DNA of 12,135 nt. Origin: Streptomyces xylophagus (GTDB lineage Bacteria; Actinomycetota; Actinomycetes; Streptomycetales; Streptomycetaceae). The translations under genes and the position numbers were made by a program. Of this stretch, positions 1-7,120 are shown piece after piece. Below the pieces are notes generated by a model that did no database searches, was not told the DNA's origin, and was given only the letters and a program-made list of their open reading frames with translations. The number at the start of each line of letters is the position of its first letter. The first letter of the stretch is position 1. Location: positions 1 to 12,135 of the forward strand of contig NZ_JNWO01000059.1 in NCBI RefSeq assembly GCF_000716435.1, written 5' to 3'.

Positions 1-387
1 TTCGGCCGGACTTCGCAGCCGCGCGTCGGGGCTGACGGTGCACTCCCGCTCGGCGAGCAGGGGCCGTGCCTCGCCGATGGCCCGGGTGATGGTCGAACGG
101 GCCACGCCGAACCAGCAGGGCGGCACGTCGTGGGTCGTCCTGTGACGGAGATGAACCAGGGTGGTGAGCAGCCGATCGACGAACACCGGATGGTGCTTTG
201 CACCGGCGCCCACTGCCCGCTTGCGTTGCCTGGAGGTGAGCCTGGCTTGGGGGTGCTCGTGCCACAACGGGCGGATCCCGGCAACGAGTTCTGCAATCAC
301 ATCGGCCGTCAGGCCCGTGATCCGCCGGTTGCTGATGATCGCTGCACGAGTCGCACTCCCCACCACACGACCATGATCAACGATCAA
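1..387 (-). CDS. IS5-type transposase, N-terminal part (runs off left edge)
   Basis: An open minus-strand frame enters at about 387 (TTG start, tentative; a GTG lies a few codons further in) and stays open to position 1, so the C-terminal catalytic part is outside the window. It encodes about 129 residues. The segments TGLTADVIAELVAGI, AVGAGAKHHPVFVDRLL, LVHLRHRTTHDV, WFGVARSTITRAIGEARPLL and CTVSPDARLRSPAE are what I expect of the N-terminal helix-turn-helix domain (HTH_Tnp_4 type) of IS5-superfamily transposases with a DDE_Tnp_4 domain, which are common in Streptomyces. The domain binds the element's ends. No frameshift or stop is seen in the visible part. The element's outer end was not located; it should lie at roughly 390-480. 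The family call is from memory of conserved motifs, not a search. Confidence 0.75.
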   Translation of the reverse strand, partial: MIVDHGRVVGSATRAAIISNRRITGLTADVIAELVAGIRPLWHEHPQARLTSRQRKRAVGAGAKHHPVFVDRLLTTLVHLRHRTTHDVPPCWFGVARSTITRAIGEARPLLAERECTVSPDARLRSPAE

Positions 388-670
388 GAGCACCAATCGG
401 GGCCAGCCCAGGTCGGGACCCGGGGCTGTTCCAAGCCGGAACCCCATCCCTCCAGCCCTCGAATTGGCGCCAGTTCGGACCGGAAGAGCGGGGCCACGTT
501 GGAGCGCCAATGCCATCCTGGAACGTGGTGGCAGGGTTCTCCACCGTCTTCGCCTTCGCTGTCGACTTCGCGGTGCCTTCGCTGTCCGAGCTGCTGCAAG
601 CGCTCACAGCCGCCATGGCCGCGGCTAGGGCCAGCGCGATGGCCGTCCTCCCCCATGTGTATTTCCCCAT
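377..670 (-). CDS. Putative lipoprotein, probably 3'-truncated
   Basis: This is a 97-residue minus-strand frame starting MGKYTWGRTAIALAL. It has a positively charged n-region, an Ala-rich hydrophobic core and the lipobox VSAC with Cys25, followed by a Ser/Asp/Thr/Lys-rich tether (SSSDSEGTAKSTAKAK). This is a typical actinobacterial lipoprotein export signal. The mature part has no recognisable domain. ATG at 670 is chosen because the signal peptide begins there; a GGGAAG about ten bases upstream could be the ribosome site, although the frame itself stays open to 712. The frame ends at 377-379 (TGA), inside the start region of the left-edge transposase, so the original 3' end was probably lost when that element inserted, and the last few dozen residues may be junk. 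It lies 46 bases downstream of the 717-998 gene, possibly in one transcription unit. Confidence 0.55.
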   Translation of the reverse strand: MGKYTWGRTAIALALAAAMAAVSACSSSDSEGTAKSTAKAKTVENPATTFQDGIGAPTWPRSSGPNWRQFEGWRDGVPAWNSPGSRPGLAPIGALDR

Positions 671-716
671 GCCGGTGGATCTTCCCACAAGCTGCCGACA
701 CGGACACGGCAACGCT

Positions 717-998
717 TCACTTGACCGCCTGTCGGACGGGGCCGATGCACGCTGTCGAAGCTACGTGCTTCGAGGTGATCCACCGGGATTGCTCCGGCGC
801 TTTCGTCGAAGTTGCGGCCTGCCGCTCCCGGCCGTCGGTGCGATAGGTAACCGACCTGGCACCCTCGGCTGGCACCCCGGCCGAGGGTGCCGGGAGTTCC
901 GGCAGATGCCCCAGTAAGGCATCGATAGTTTTCAGCCACAGCTGGCCGGGTTGTCGAGCCTCCTCCTCGTATGGGGTGTTATTGGCAATTATCGGCAT
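717..998 (-). CDS. Small hypothetical protein
   Basis: A 93-residue minus-strand frame beginning MPIIANNTPYEEEARQPGQL and ending at TGA 717-719. I do not recognise a family. The first ~35 residues are acidic and amphipathic (EEEARQPGQLWLKTIDALL); the rest is Pro/Ala-rich and then basic, with one Cys and no signal peptide or membrane segment. Codons mostly end in G or C, as expected of an actinomycete gene. A GAGGAGG lies about 13 bases upstream of ATG 998, a little far for a ribosome site; the open frame extends to 1145 and an upstream start cannot be excluded. The 34-nt hairpin at 858-891 falls inside the gene. It precedes the lipoprotein gene on the same strand with a 46-base gap, suggesting a two-gene unit. 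Confidence 0.5.
   Translation of the reverse strand: MPIIANNTPYEEEARQPGQLWLKTIDALLGHLPELPAPSAGVPAEGARSVTYRTDGRERQAATSTKAPEQSRWITSKHVASTACIGPVRQAVK
858..891. repeat. 12-bp inverted repeat (GC-rich hairpin)
   Basis: GGCACCCTCGGC at 858-869 is the exact reverse complement of GCCGAGGGTGCC at 880-891, with a 10-base loop. It lies inside the small minus-strand gene (717-998) and codes for an Ala/Pro/Gly stretch. It could be a structural element or merely repetitive coding sequence; no U-tract follows on either strand. Confidence 0.6.
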
Positions 999-1445
999 CT
1001 GGGTGCGCTCGCCTCCTCGATATGGGACTCGAGCCCGCCTGGCGCGCCGGGGAAGCCGACGGGATTTCGCGGAGTTCTTTGCCATTGGTCCGCTTCTTCT
1101 GTCATGACTTGGGAAAGTCCATGAGTGGCTGGCGAGGCGCGTCAAGCATCACCTGCGCTTGGGATGTTCAGGTCAAAAACCAGTTGAATTCCCGCGCGGA
1201 TTACTCCTGAAGTAGGCCGCTACGTGACTCTTTGCCGCGACTTGGTGTGCCCTTGGTCGGCATTTGAACGTTACCTGTGCTCGCATCCATGCGGCCTGCA
1301 TGTACCTGTTACGTTCAGCGCCGCCTGCGATCACAGCAACCTCACGGGCGGCACACATGGGGTTCGGCGGGGTGCCTGCGGCAGGCAGTGCACAGTGCAC
1401 ACCCGGTCGATCTGACGGCCGGGAGGGGGATGGGGGAACGATTCT
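999..1445. other. Gene-poor region between divergent units
   Basis: No frame in these ~450 bases has convincing coding character on either strand; the frames present are short and look like chance openings. It separates the minus-strand unit ending at 377 from the plus-strand unit starting at 1446, so promoters for both should lie here. I cannot pick out a convincing -35/-10 pair. Near its right end are two small symmetric motifs, described separately, and a G-rich stretch at 1421-1436 that supplies the ribosome site for the gene at 1446. Confidence 0.5.
1373..1400. repeat. Adjacent palindrome and GTGCAC direct repeat upstream of the secreted-protein unit
   Basis: TGCCTG-CGG-CAGGCA (1373-1387) is a 6-bp inverted repeat with a 3-base centre. 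It is immediately followed by GTGCAC-A-GTGCAC (1388-1400), two copies of a self-complementary hexamer. The block ends 45 bases before the GTG at 1446, where an operator could sit. A regulatory role is inference only. Confidence 0.35.
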
Positions 1446-1957
1446 GTGAAGCGCATACCTGCGCGCGTGAAGGCTTCCGTAACAGCACTCGCTGGTGCAG
1501 TCGTCTTCGGTGGCCTCCGCTTCGCCGACAGCGTCAACCGCGATCTCGCAGCCCCGCCCCCGGCTCCGCGAGCCCCAGCGACACCTGGCTGCCGGCTCCC
1601 TATGGCACCCTCAGCCCCGCCCAGTACCACTACGGGAACGCCGTCGCGCATGGCGCCGGCGGGGACGTGGTCGCGTACGTGCCGCGACACCAGCCGCACG
1701 GCGTGCTGACGGTGCCGTTCACCATCACCAATCACGGCAGCGAGCCCTACGACTACGAGATTGCGGTGGTCCTCAGCGGAGCGACCGCATCCGGGGTACC
1801 GGAGAGCGCGGGTGTCTCCAGCGACGGGATGCTGCCGCCGAACGCCACCATGACCACGAAGATCAACTTCGAGAGCACTGACGACATACCGGTCCAGGAT
1901 ATCGATGTCCGCGTCATTGACGTGGAAAAAAGGGGGACAAATGACAACCAGTCATAG
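1446..1957 (+). pseudogene. Small exported protein, frameshifted
   Basis: GTG at 1446 has GGGGGAA (1432-1438) seven bases upstream and opens MKRIPARVKASVTALAGAVV, a clear Sec-type signal peptide. That frame then becomes a poor Pro/Arg/Thr-rich read-through and stops at 1709. From about 1550 the credible sequence is in another frame: a low-complexity linker (SPAPGSASPSDTWLPAPYG) followed by a ~110-residue beta-rich domain (VLTVPFTITNHGSEPYDYEI, VVLSGATASG, NATMTTKINFESTDD, VQDIDVRVIDVEKR) ending at TAG 1955-1957. At least one indel between about 1500 and 1560, near the C-rich tract, is needed to join them; a second is possible because a Ser/Thr/Ala-rich stretch appears in the third frame there. 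The product would be a ~170-aa exported Ig-like protein of unknown function. Its end overlaps the next gene by 17 bases, implying translational coupling. It is a true pseudogene or a sequencing error. Confidence 0.6.
1931..1936 (+). promoter_or_regulatory. Ribosome binding site for the large secreted protein
   Basis: AGGGGG lies four bases before ATG 1941 and follows an A-run. It decides the start: ATG 1941 opens a signal peptide, whereas the in-frame ATG at 1905 would add 12 residues in front of it and lacks such a site. Confidence 0.65.
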
Positions 1958-4900
1958 ACGTAGCGCGGTGACGGTCCTCGCCGTCACCGCCGCTCTGGCA
2001 GGGCTCATACAAACCCAGCCCGCCGCCGCGAAAACCACCAGCCCCACATCCGCCACCGCCTCGGAATCCGCGCCCACCCCCACTCAAGGCGCCGTCAAGG
2101 CCCCGGACACCACACTGGGCAAGGGATGGAAGACCTCCGCCGACCGGGCGGTGGAGGCCGTCGCCGACAGTGACGGCCTGCACCTCCTCGTCGCCGACAG
2201 TAAGAGCGCCTACGCCTGGAAGACGGCTGCCGTCCTCAGCGAGCCCCAGCTTCCGGCCGACACCTGGATCGGCAACCAGTGCGTCATGGACGACCACCAC
2301 GCGGCCGTCGTCTACGCTCCGCGCACCTTCGCCAACAAGCCCGACCTCATGATGGGCGGCGCGTTCACCGCGATCGTCAACCTCGACAACGGAAGCGTCA
2401 CCAAACTGCCGTTCACCGCGTCCTTGGCCTACTTCGACCCCACGTGCAGCCCGGCCACGCACACCGCCGTCTTCACCGCGTTGCGTGACACCAAGACCCG
2501 CCTGGTCACGGTGACCACCAAGGGCACCACCGTCGCGGACGCCACCGTGAAGGGCGAGATAACCTCCGCCGTCCCCACCAAGGACGGTGTGATCGCCGCC
2601 GCCGGAAACCGGCTCGTCCGCGTCGACCGCAAGGGCGGGACAACCCAGCTCGCCACCACGAAACACGCTCCGTACGCCATCCATGTGACCGGTGACGGTG
2701 CGGTCACCTACATCGACCGCACCGGCGACATCGACGCCGACGTACAGACTTACGCGCACGGCAAGGAGAGGACCGTCGCGAGCGGCAGGCTCACCGCGAT
2801 GAACCTGCGCCAGGGCACGGACGGCACGGTCTACCTCACCGGCAAGGCCAGCCACGGCCACGATTTCGCGGCCAGCGGCATCAAGGCACTGGCCGTCTCG
2901 CCCGACGCGGAGCTCTCCACCCGTGGCCGCCTGGCCGTCGACCCAGTGGTCTCCCCGGCCGTGCAGGCGGGCGTCGACAACATCAAGAACGCCGGCCGCG
3001 ACTTCACCAGCACCGCGACCAAGGAACCCGCGGCCCAGACGACGACGGGCCACACCAGCCATGCCCTGACCGTCACCGGCACGGTTCCAGGCACGGGCCG
3101 GCACACGCGGCAGCAGGCCGCCGAACCCGGCACCACCGCCGGCGGCACGCCGTCACCAGCACTGACCGGCTCCCCGAGGCCCCAGCTGTCCACGATGAGC
3201 ATGCTGACTACGGCCGACGACGACGCCAGGGCACACGACCCGGTCGACACCGACGCCTGGTGCTCCGTGCCCCGCAACGACGTCAAGACCCAGGCCCTCC
3301 AGCCCACCCCAAACCAGGTCGAATGGGCCGTCGACATGGCTGTCCGGAACGATCTGCGCTCCGGCTACCTCACCCAAGGCGGCTGGCGCGCGCAGACGGG
3401 GCTTTCCACCATCGACCCTCAGGGCCTGTTTCCCGCTCCGACGCTGAACACCGGCAGCGGACAACGCATCCCCGCGCAGGTCGAACTGGGCATCCTAGCC
3501 CAGGAGTCCAACCTGTGGCAGGCCGAATCGGGCGCCATCCCGGGCCAGATGGGCAGCCCGCTCGCGGCCGTCGACGGTTTCTACGGTCACCAGTCCGGCG
3601 GAACCCTCGCCGACTTCTGGACCATCCACTGGGACAAGTCCGACTGCGGCTACGGCGTCGGACAGGTCACCGACGGCATGCGCAAGGCCGGATACGAGAA
3701 GCCGGGTGAGACGTCCCACGACGTCACCACGCAGCGCGCGATCGCCATCGACTACACCACCAACATCGCCGCGTCGCTCTACATCCTCGCCGACAAGTGG
3801 AACGAGGTGCACCAGTCCGGCCAGACGATCGCCGTCAACAACGACGACCCGGCCAAACCCGAAAACTGGTTCACCGCCGTGTGGAACTACAACCTCGGCT
3901 TCAACAAGAAGGCAGACGAAGCCACCAACGGCAACTGGGGCCTTGGCTGGTACAACAATCCCGCCAACCCCGTCTATCCCGCCTCCCGGCTGGCCTTCGT
4001 GAACACCGACCTCGATCCGCTGGCCGCCAAGGACGCCGCTCATCCCCAGAACTGGCCCTACGAGGAGAAGGTGATGGGCTGGGCCGCCTGGTCCCAGGAC
4101 ACCGGCCACTCCTACGCCACCTCCGGCCGCCAGGACTGGCCCGGCGAGTCCGGCTTCTCCTCTGCCGGCTTCTACCCTGCCTACTGGAACGGCACCACCG
4201 GGACCGTCATAGACCCAGCCAGCGCGAAATACCGCCGGGCACACGTCTCGCCGCCACTCGACGCGTTCTGCAACACCAAGAACAACTGCGACACCGCCAA
4301 CCCGCCCGACTGCCCCACCGCCGCCTGCTACGCCCAGTACTGGTGGCACGAGTCCAACGTCACCTGGAAGTCCGACTGCGCCACCAGCTGCGGCTTCGAA
4401 CACATCAAGTACCTGACCCTGGTCAGCGAGCCCGGCCGCGGTTACCGCCTCCAGTACGGCACGCCCGTGTGCTCCGGCGCACCCTCGGGCGCGAAGGTCG
4501 TCGAGTCCGTACCGCAAGGAACCGACACCTGGAGCAGCTGCGGCATCACCACGACCGACGGATCGTTCCAGTTCACCTTCTACCCCGACCCGAACGCCAC
4601 CGGACCGGGCCTCGGGCAGTACGACGCGAAAGCCGACCTGCACCAGATCGGCGGCGGCTACAACGGCCACTTCTGGTATACCCACGCACGCGATGCCGAC
4701 CACCTCGGCGGCGACGGCGGACGCATGACCATCCTCGGCGACTGGAAGCTGAACTCGGCCATCTCCGGTAGCCAGGCCAAGGTCTACGTGCACATCCCCG
4801 ACACCGGCGCCCAGGTCTCCAATGCCACCTACAAGGTCATCACCCCCTTCGGTGCGGTGACCAAGACCATCGACCAGAACTCCCAGAACAACGCCTGGGT

Positions 4901-6314
4901 CTCCCTCGGCGCTTACAATTTCAAGGACCAGGCGCCGGAGGTGCAGCTGACCAACTCCACATCGGACGGCGCCGCCGACAAGGACGTGGCCTACGACGCC
5001 GTCGCGTTCGTGCCCGGCGACTACTCCGGTATCCCCTCTGACCTGACCTTCGGCGACCCGGACGTCAACGCTCCTGATCCCGTGCCAACCGACACGCCGG
5101 ACACCATTGAGGGATCGTTCTTCGCCGGGAGCACCTCACTGGGCAGCAAGACGCAGGCGCCGTCATCCGCGTTCATGATGACCTCGAAGAGCAGCAGGAC
5201 ACAGGCGAAGTCATCCGTGTCCTCTGACGAAACCGCAGCATGTTCGGTCACAGAGAACTCGATGACATACACCCGCACGGACGCCTGTATTCACGATGAT
5301 CTGACCGTGATCCACTATGATGACGGCGATCCGGATGGTACAGCAATTTTCGACTACAGGAACGCGATCGAAACTGACGTAAACAGCGACACGTTTACGC
5401 AGAGCACAACCATCCATCTAAATTCCATGAGTGGCGTGATGGCCAAGGTAAACCTCGACCTCGGGTTTCAGTGTCGAGGATATTGCTCAGTCGTCAGCTC
5501 CATGTGGAGCGGATCTGACACATGGACACTCGGGGATGCTCACACCGCGATCATCACCACGAAGATACAATGGACTCCGTCGGGAGCGGAAAGCAATTCT
5601 ATCCTTCCCTACTGGACCTTCGGTGGCATTGCGAACGACACCCCAGTCGACAATCCGACCACCGTCGAGAAGGATGCCCTCAACGTCCGATGTGACGTCG
5701 AGGTAAAGGTCACTCCCGGATGTGTGTTCAGTTGGCACAAGCCGACGTACACCCTCAACGAGAAGAAGTTTCCGGCAGCCGCGGCACATGCATGGCTGGT
5801 ACAGCACATGCTGCCAGGACACTACGGGCTGAAAGGCCAGGGAGAGCCGCTGAACTTCCTCTCCGACGACGTGCTCGCTCCGGGCAAGAATTATTCGATC
5901 ATCGACTACAACCGCGACGTAGTCATTTGCCCGCAGTCTTGGCCGCGGAATCAGGACACCACGCTGTCGCCGGAACTCTCATCCAGCAGTGAAGACAAAG
6001 CTAGCTGCGACGAGTTTCCGTTCGCGGCTAGCTGGCAGTCCGCCGGAACTCCGCAGTCCTGGGGCGGCAAGAATCTCAACCCCGTCTCCTCCGGTGACGA
6101 GTGCCTCAACACCTATGCCAAGAGAGACAGCAACGGAGTATGGCACCTGCTCCCCGACCCGGATTCTCCCCTTCCCACCTGGAACGAATCTTGCGGACGA
6201 TCCAGCATATCCAACAATCAGAATACTCAGTCCATGGCTCCCTTCCCCGGCTTCAGGAAGAGCAATAGAGTCATCGAGGGGGACGAGTACTGGCTGGAAG
6301 CCCGTAAGCCCTAG
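1941..6314 (+). CDS. Large secreted effector: propeller-like, lysozyme-like, golvesin-C-like and NucA/NucB DNase domains
   Basis: 1457 residues. Residues 1-30 form a Sec signal peptide with cleavage expected near QPAAA-K. Residues ~60-315 are short beta-repeats resembling a propeller. A Thr/Gly/Pro linker (~355-435) follows. Residues ~440-690 look lysozyme/transglycosylase-like: LGILAQESNLWQA with candidate catalytic Glu522, YGVGQVTDGM at 571-580, later AVWNYNLGFN. Residues ~907-1030 resemble a golvesin C-terminal domain (VYVHIPDTGAQ, NAWVSLGAYNF, VAYDAVAFVPGDY). Residues ~1100-1457 are Cys-rich and end in what I read as a NucA/NucB nuclease: TPGCVFSWHKPTYTL and AAHAWLVQHMLPGHYG before it, then CDEFPF at 1356-1361, NNQNTQ at 1425-1430, NRVIEGDEYW near the end. 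The expected role is a secreted protein that binds or cuts peptidoglycan and degrades DNA. The DNA encoding the C-terminal third is less GC-rich than the rest. The gene overlaps its upstream neighbour by 17 bases and faces the SUKH gene. The frame is intact. The family calls need a profile search. Confidence 0.85.
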   Translation: MTTSHRRSAVTVLAVTAALAGLIQTQPAAAKTTSPTSATASESAPTPTQGAVKAPDTTLGKGWKTSADRAVEAVADSDGLHLLVADSKSAYAWKTAAVLSEPQLPADTWIGNQCVMDDHHAAVVYAPRTFANKPDLMMGGAFTAIVNLDNGSVTKLPFTASLAYFDPTCSPATHTAVFTALRDTKTRLVTVTTKGTTVADATVKGEITSAVPTKDGVIAAAGNRLVRVDRKGGTTQLATTKHAPYAIHVTGDGAVTYIDRTGDIDADVQTYAHGKERTVASGRLTAMNLRQGTDGTVYLTGKASHGHDFAASGIKALAVSPDAELSTRGRLAVDPVVSPAVQAGVDNIKNAGRDFTSTATKEPAAQTTTGHTSHALTVTGTVPGTGRHTRQQAAEPGTTAGGTPSPALTGSPRPQLSTMSMLTTADDDARAHDPVDTDAWCSVPRNDVKTQALQPTPNQVEWAVDMAVRNDLRSGYLTQGGWRAQTGLSTIDPQGLFPAPTLNTGSGQRIPAQVELGILAQESNLWQAESGAIPGQMGSPLAAVDGFYGHQSGGTLADFWTIHWDKSDCGYGVGQVTDGMRKAGYEKPGETSHDVTTQRAIAIDYTTNIAASLYILADKWNEVHQSGQTIAVNNDDPAKPENWFTAVWNYNLGFNKKADEATNGNWGLGWYNNPANPVYPASRLAFVNTDLDPLAAKDAAHPQNWPYEEKVMGWAAWSQDTGHSYATSGRQDWPGESGFSSAGFYPAYWNGTTGTVIDPASAKYRRAHVSPPLDAFCNTKNNCDTANPPDCPTAACYAQYWWHESNVTWKSDCATSCGFEHIKYLTLVSEPGRGYRLQYGTPVCSGAPSGAKVVESVPQGTDTWSSCGITTTDGSFQFTFYPDPNATGPGLGQYDAKADLHQIGGGYNGHFWYTHARDADHLGGDGGRMTILGDWKLNSAISGSQAKVYVHIPDTGAQVSNATYKVITPFGAVTKTIDQNSQNNAWVSLGAYNFKDQAPEVQLTNSTSDGAADKDVAYDAVAFVPGDYSGIPSDLTFGDPDVNAPDPVPTDTPDTIEGSFFAGSTSLGSKTQAPSSAFMMTSKSSRTQAKSSVSSDETAACSVTENSMTYTRTDACIHDDLTVIHYDDGDPDGTAIFDYRNAIETDVNSDTFTQSTTIHLNSMSGVMAKVNLDLGFQCRGYCSVVSSMWSGSDTWTLGDAHTAIITTKIQWTPSGAESNSILPYWTFGGIANDTPVDNPTTVEKDALNVRCDVEVKVTPGCVFSWHKPTYTLNEKKFPAAAAHAWLVQHMLPGHYGLKGQGEPLNFLSDDVLAPGKNYSIIDYNRDVVICPQSWPRNQDTTLSPELSSSSEDKASCDEFPFAASWQSAGTPQSWGGKNLNPVSSGDECLNTYAKRDSNGVWHLLPDPDSPLPTWNESCGRSSISNNQNTQSMAPFPGFRKSNRVIEGDEYWLEARKP

Positions 6315-6332
6315 AGTTAAAAACATCTGACC

Positions 6333-6380
6333 GAAACGGGTGGGGGGGCGGAGCATATGCTCCGCCCCCCCACCCGTTTC
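6333..6380. terminator. Perfect 48-nt palindrome, bidirectional terminator
   Basis: The 24 bases at 6333-6356 are exactly the reverse complement of 6357-6380, centred on CATATG. Each arm holds GAAACGGG, a seven-G (or C) run and CGGAGCAT. It sits 18 bases after the toxin stop codon and 7 bases before the stop of the convergent SUKH gene, so it can end transcripts from both sides. There is no strong U-tract, which is usual for actinomycete hairpin terminators. Confidence 0.9.
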
Positions 6381-6387
6381 CCGCCCT

Positions 6388-7008
6388 TTAAAGCCATGCG
6401 ATTCGTCCGTCGACGGCAGTAACGGCCGTGCCGGACAAAGAAAAAGCGGAACCTGTCCCATGATCAATGGCGTTGGCCACTGCGGTCAGGACGTGCGCCA
6501 GCGACGGCGCGTAGGGGCGCGGATATGAACCTTCACTGAAAGATAGAACAGGGAAACTATTGCCTTCAGCCTTCATGTCGAGGAGGAAGCCATAGGGGGC
6601 ATCCAGCATCTCGATGACCGGAATCCATGAAGGCTTCCAATAGTCTTCATCGCCAATATCGGCAGCAATATGAAGATAATCGGCGCGATGCGCGATCATC
6701 TCCCGGGAACTGAGAAATGCCTTCCCGAACGGAAACACCGCAGAATCCGGGTGACGCACCACCCGGAAACCTCCAGGAATCGACTCTCTTCGATCTTTTG
6801 CTGTGCTCCCATTGTTCATGCGAAGCCACACTTCAAGCACATCGGGAATATCACCCGCGAGCGCACTCCGCAACCGCGATATATCTTCATCGTCGGCAGG
6901 AGGATTAAGCGCTTCTATGCTGGATGGTGCATTTTCCTCCATCCAGCCTGTCGCGCTCTCCCACGCCTGCCTCACACGTTCCGAATCGCTTTTCGATATC
7001 CCACTCAC
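6388..7008 (-). CDS. SUKH (SMI1/KNR4) family immunity protein
   Basis: 206 residues from GTG 7008, chosen because GGAG (7016-7019) lies seven bases upstream; an in-frame GTG at 7056 would add 16 residues without a good ribosome site. The N-terminal part fits the SMI1/KNR4 pattern: WMEENAPSSIEALNPPADDE followed by ISRLRSALAGDIPDVLEVWL and RMNNGS (LNPPAD at residues 34-39, DIPDVLEVWLRMNNGS at 53-68). The middle (GGFRVVRHPDSAVFPFGK, DEDYWKPSWIPVIEM, YGFLLDMKA) is the usual SUKH mixed alpha/beta core. No signal peptide, so it should be cytosolic. SUKH proteins are established immunity partners of polymorphic toxins, especially nucleases. The partner here is inferred to be the NucA/NucB domain encoded convergently. 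Its GC content is lower than that of most of the window, like the toxin tip. Confidence 0.85.
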   Translation of the reverse strand: MSGISKSDSERVRQAWESATGWMEENAPSSIEALNPPADDEDISRLRSALAGDIPDVLEVWLRMNNGSTAKDRRESIPGGFRVVRHPDSAVFPFGKAFLSSREMIAHRADYLHIAADIGDEDYWKPSWIPVIEMLDAPYGFLLDMKAEGNSFPVLSFSEGSYPRPYAPSLAHVLTAVANAIDHGTGSAFSLSGTAVTAVDGRIAWL

Positions 7009-7120
7009 GGGCGGTCTCCAGACCTGATAAATACAAGACGAGAGCGAGCCCGCCACGCTATATGACCGGCCCAGTAGTCACCGATCCAGGCTACCGGGTC
7101 GGGGGAATTTTGACCGCTGC

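Noticed and set aside
130..846. A 238-residue plus-strand frame at the left end
   Set aside because: Composition is Arg/Pro/Ser/Cys-rich without motifs; the minus strand there carries a transposase domain and a lipoprotein signal peptide.
1905..1940. Earlier ATG for the large effector
   Set aside because: It would put 12 residues ahead of a standard signal peptide and lacks a ribosome site; AGGGGG four bases before ATG 1941 decides the start.
1914..3104. A 396-residue minus-strand frame opposite the effector's N-terminal half
   Set aside because: It is Gly/Val/Arg/Asp-rich with no domain and is the expected antisense shadow of a GC-rich plus-strand gene that has a signal peptide and ribosome site.
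3495..4793. A 432-residue minus-strand frame opposite the lysozyme-like and golvesin-like region
   Set aside because: Low-complexity Val/Gly-rich antisense shadow; no ribosome site or motif.
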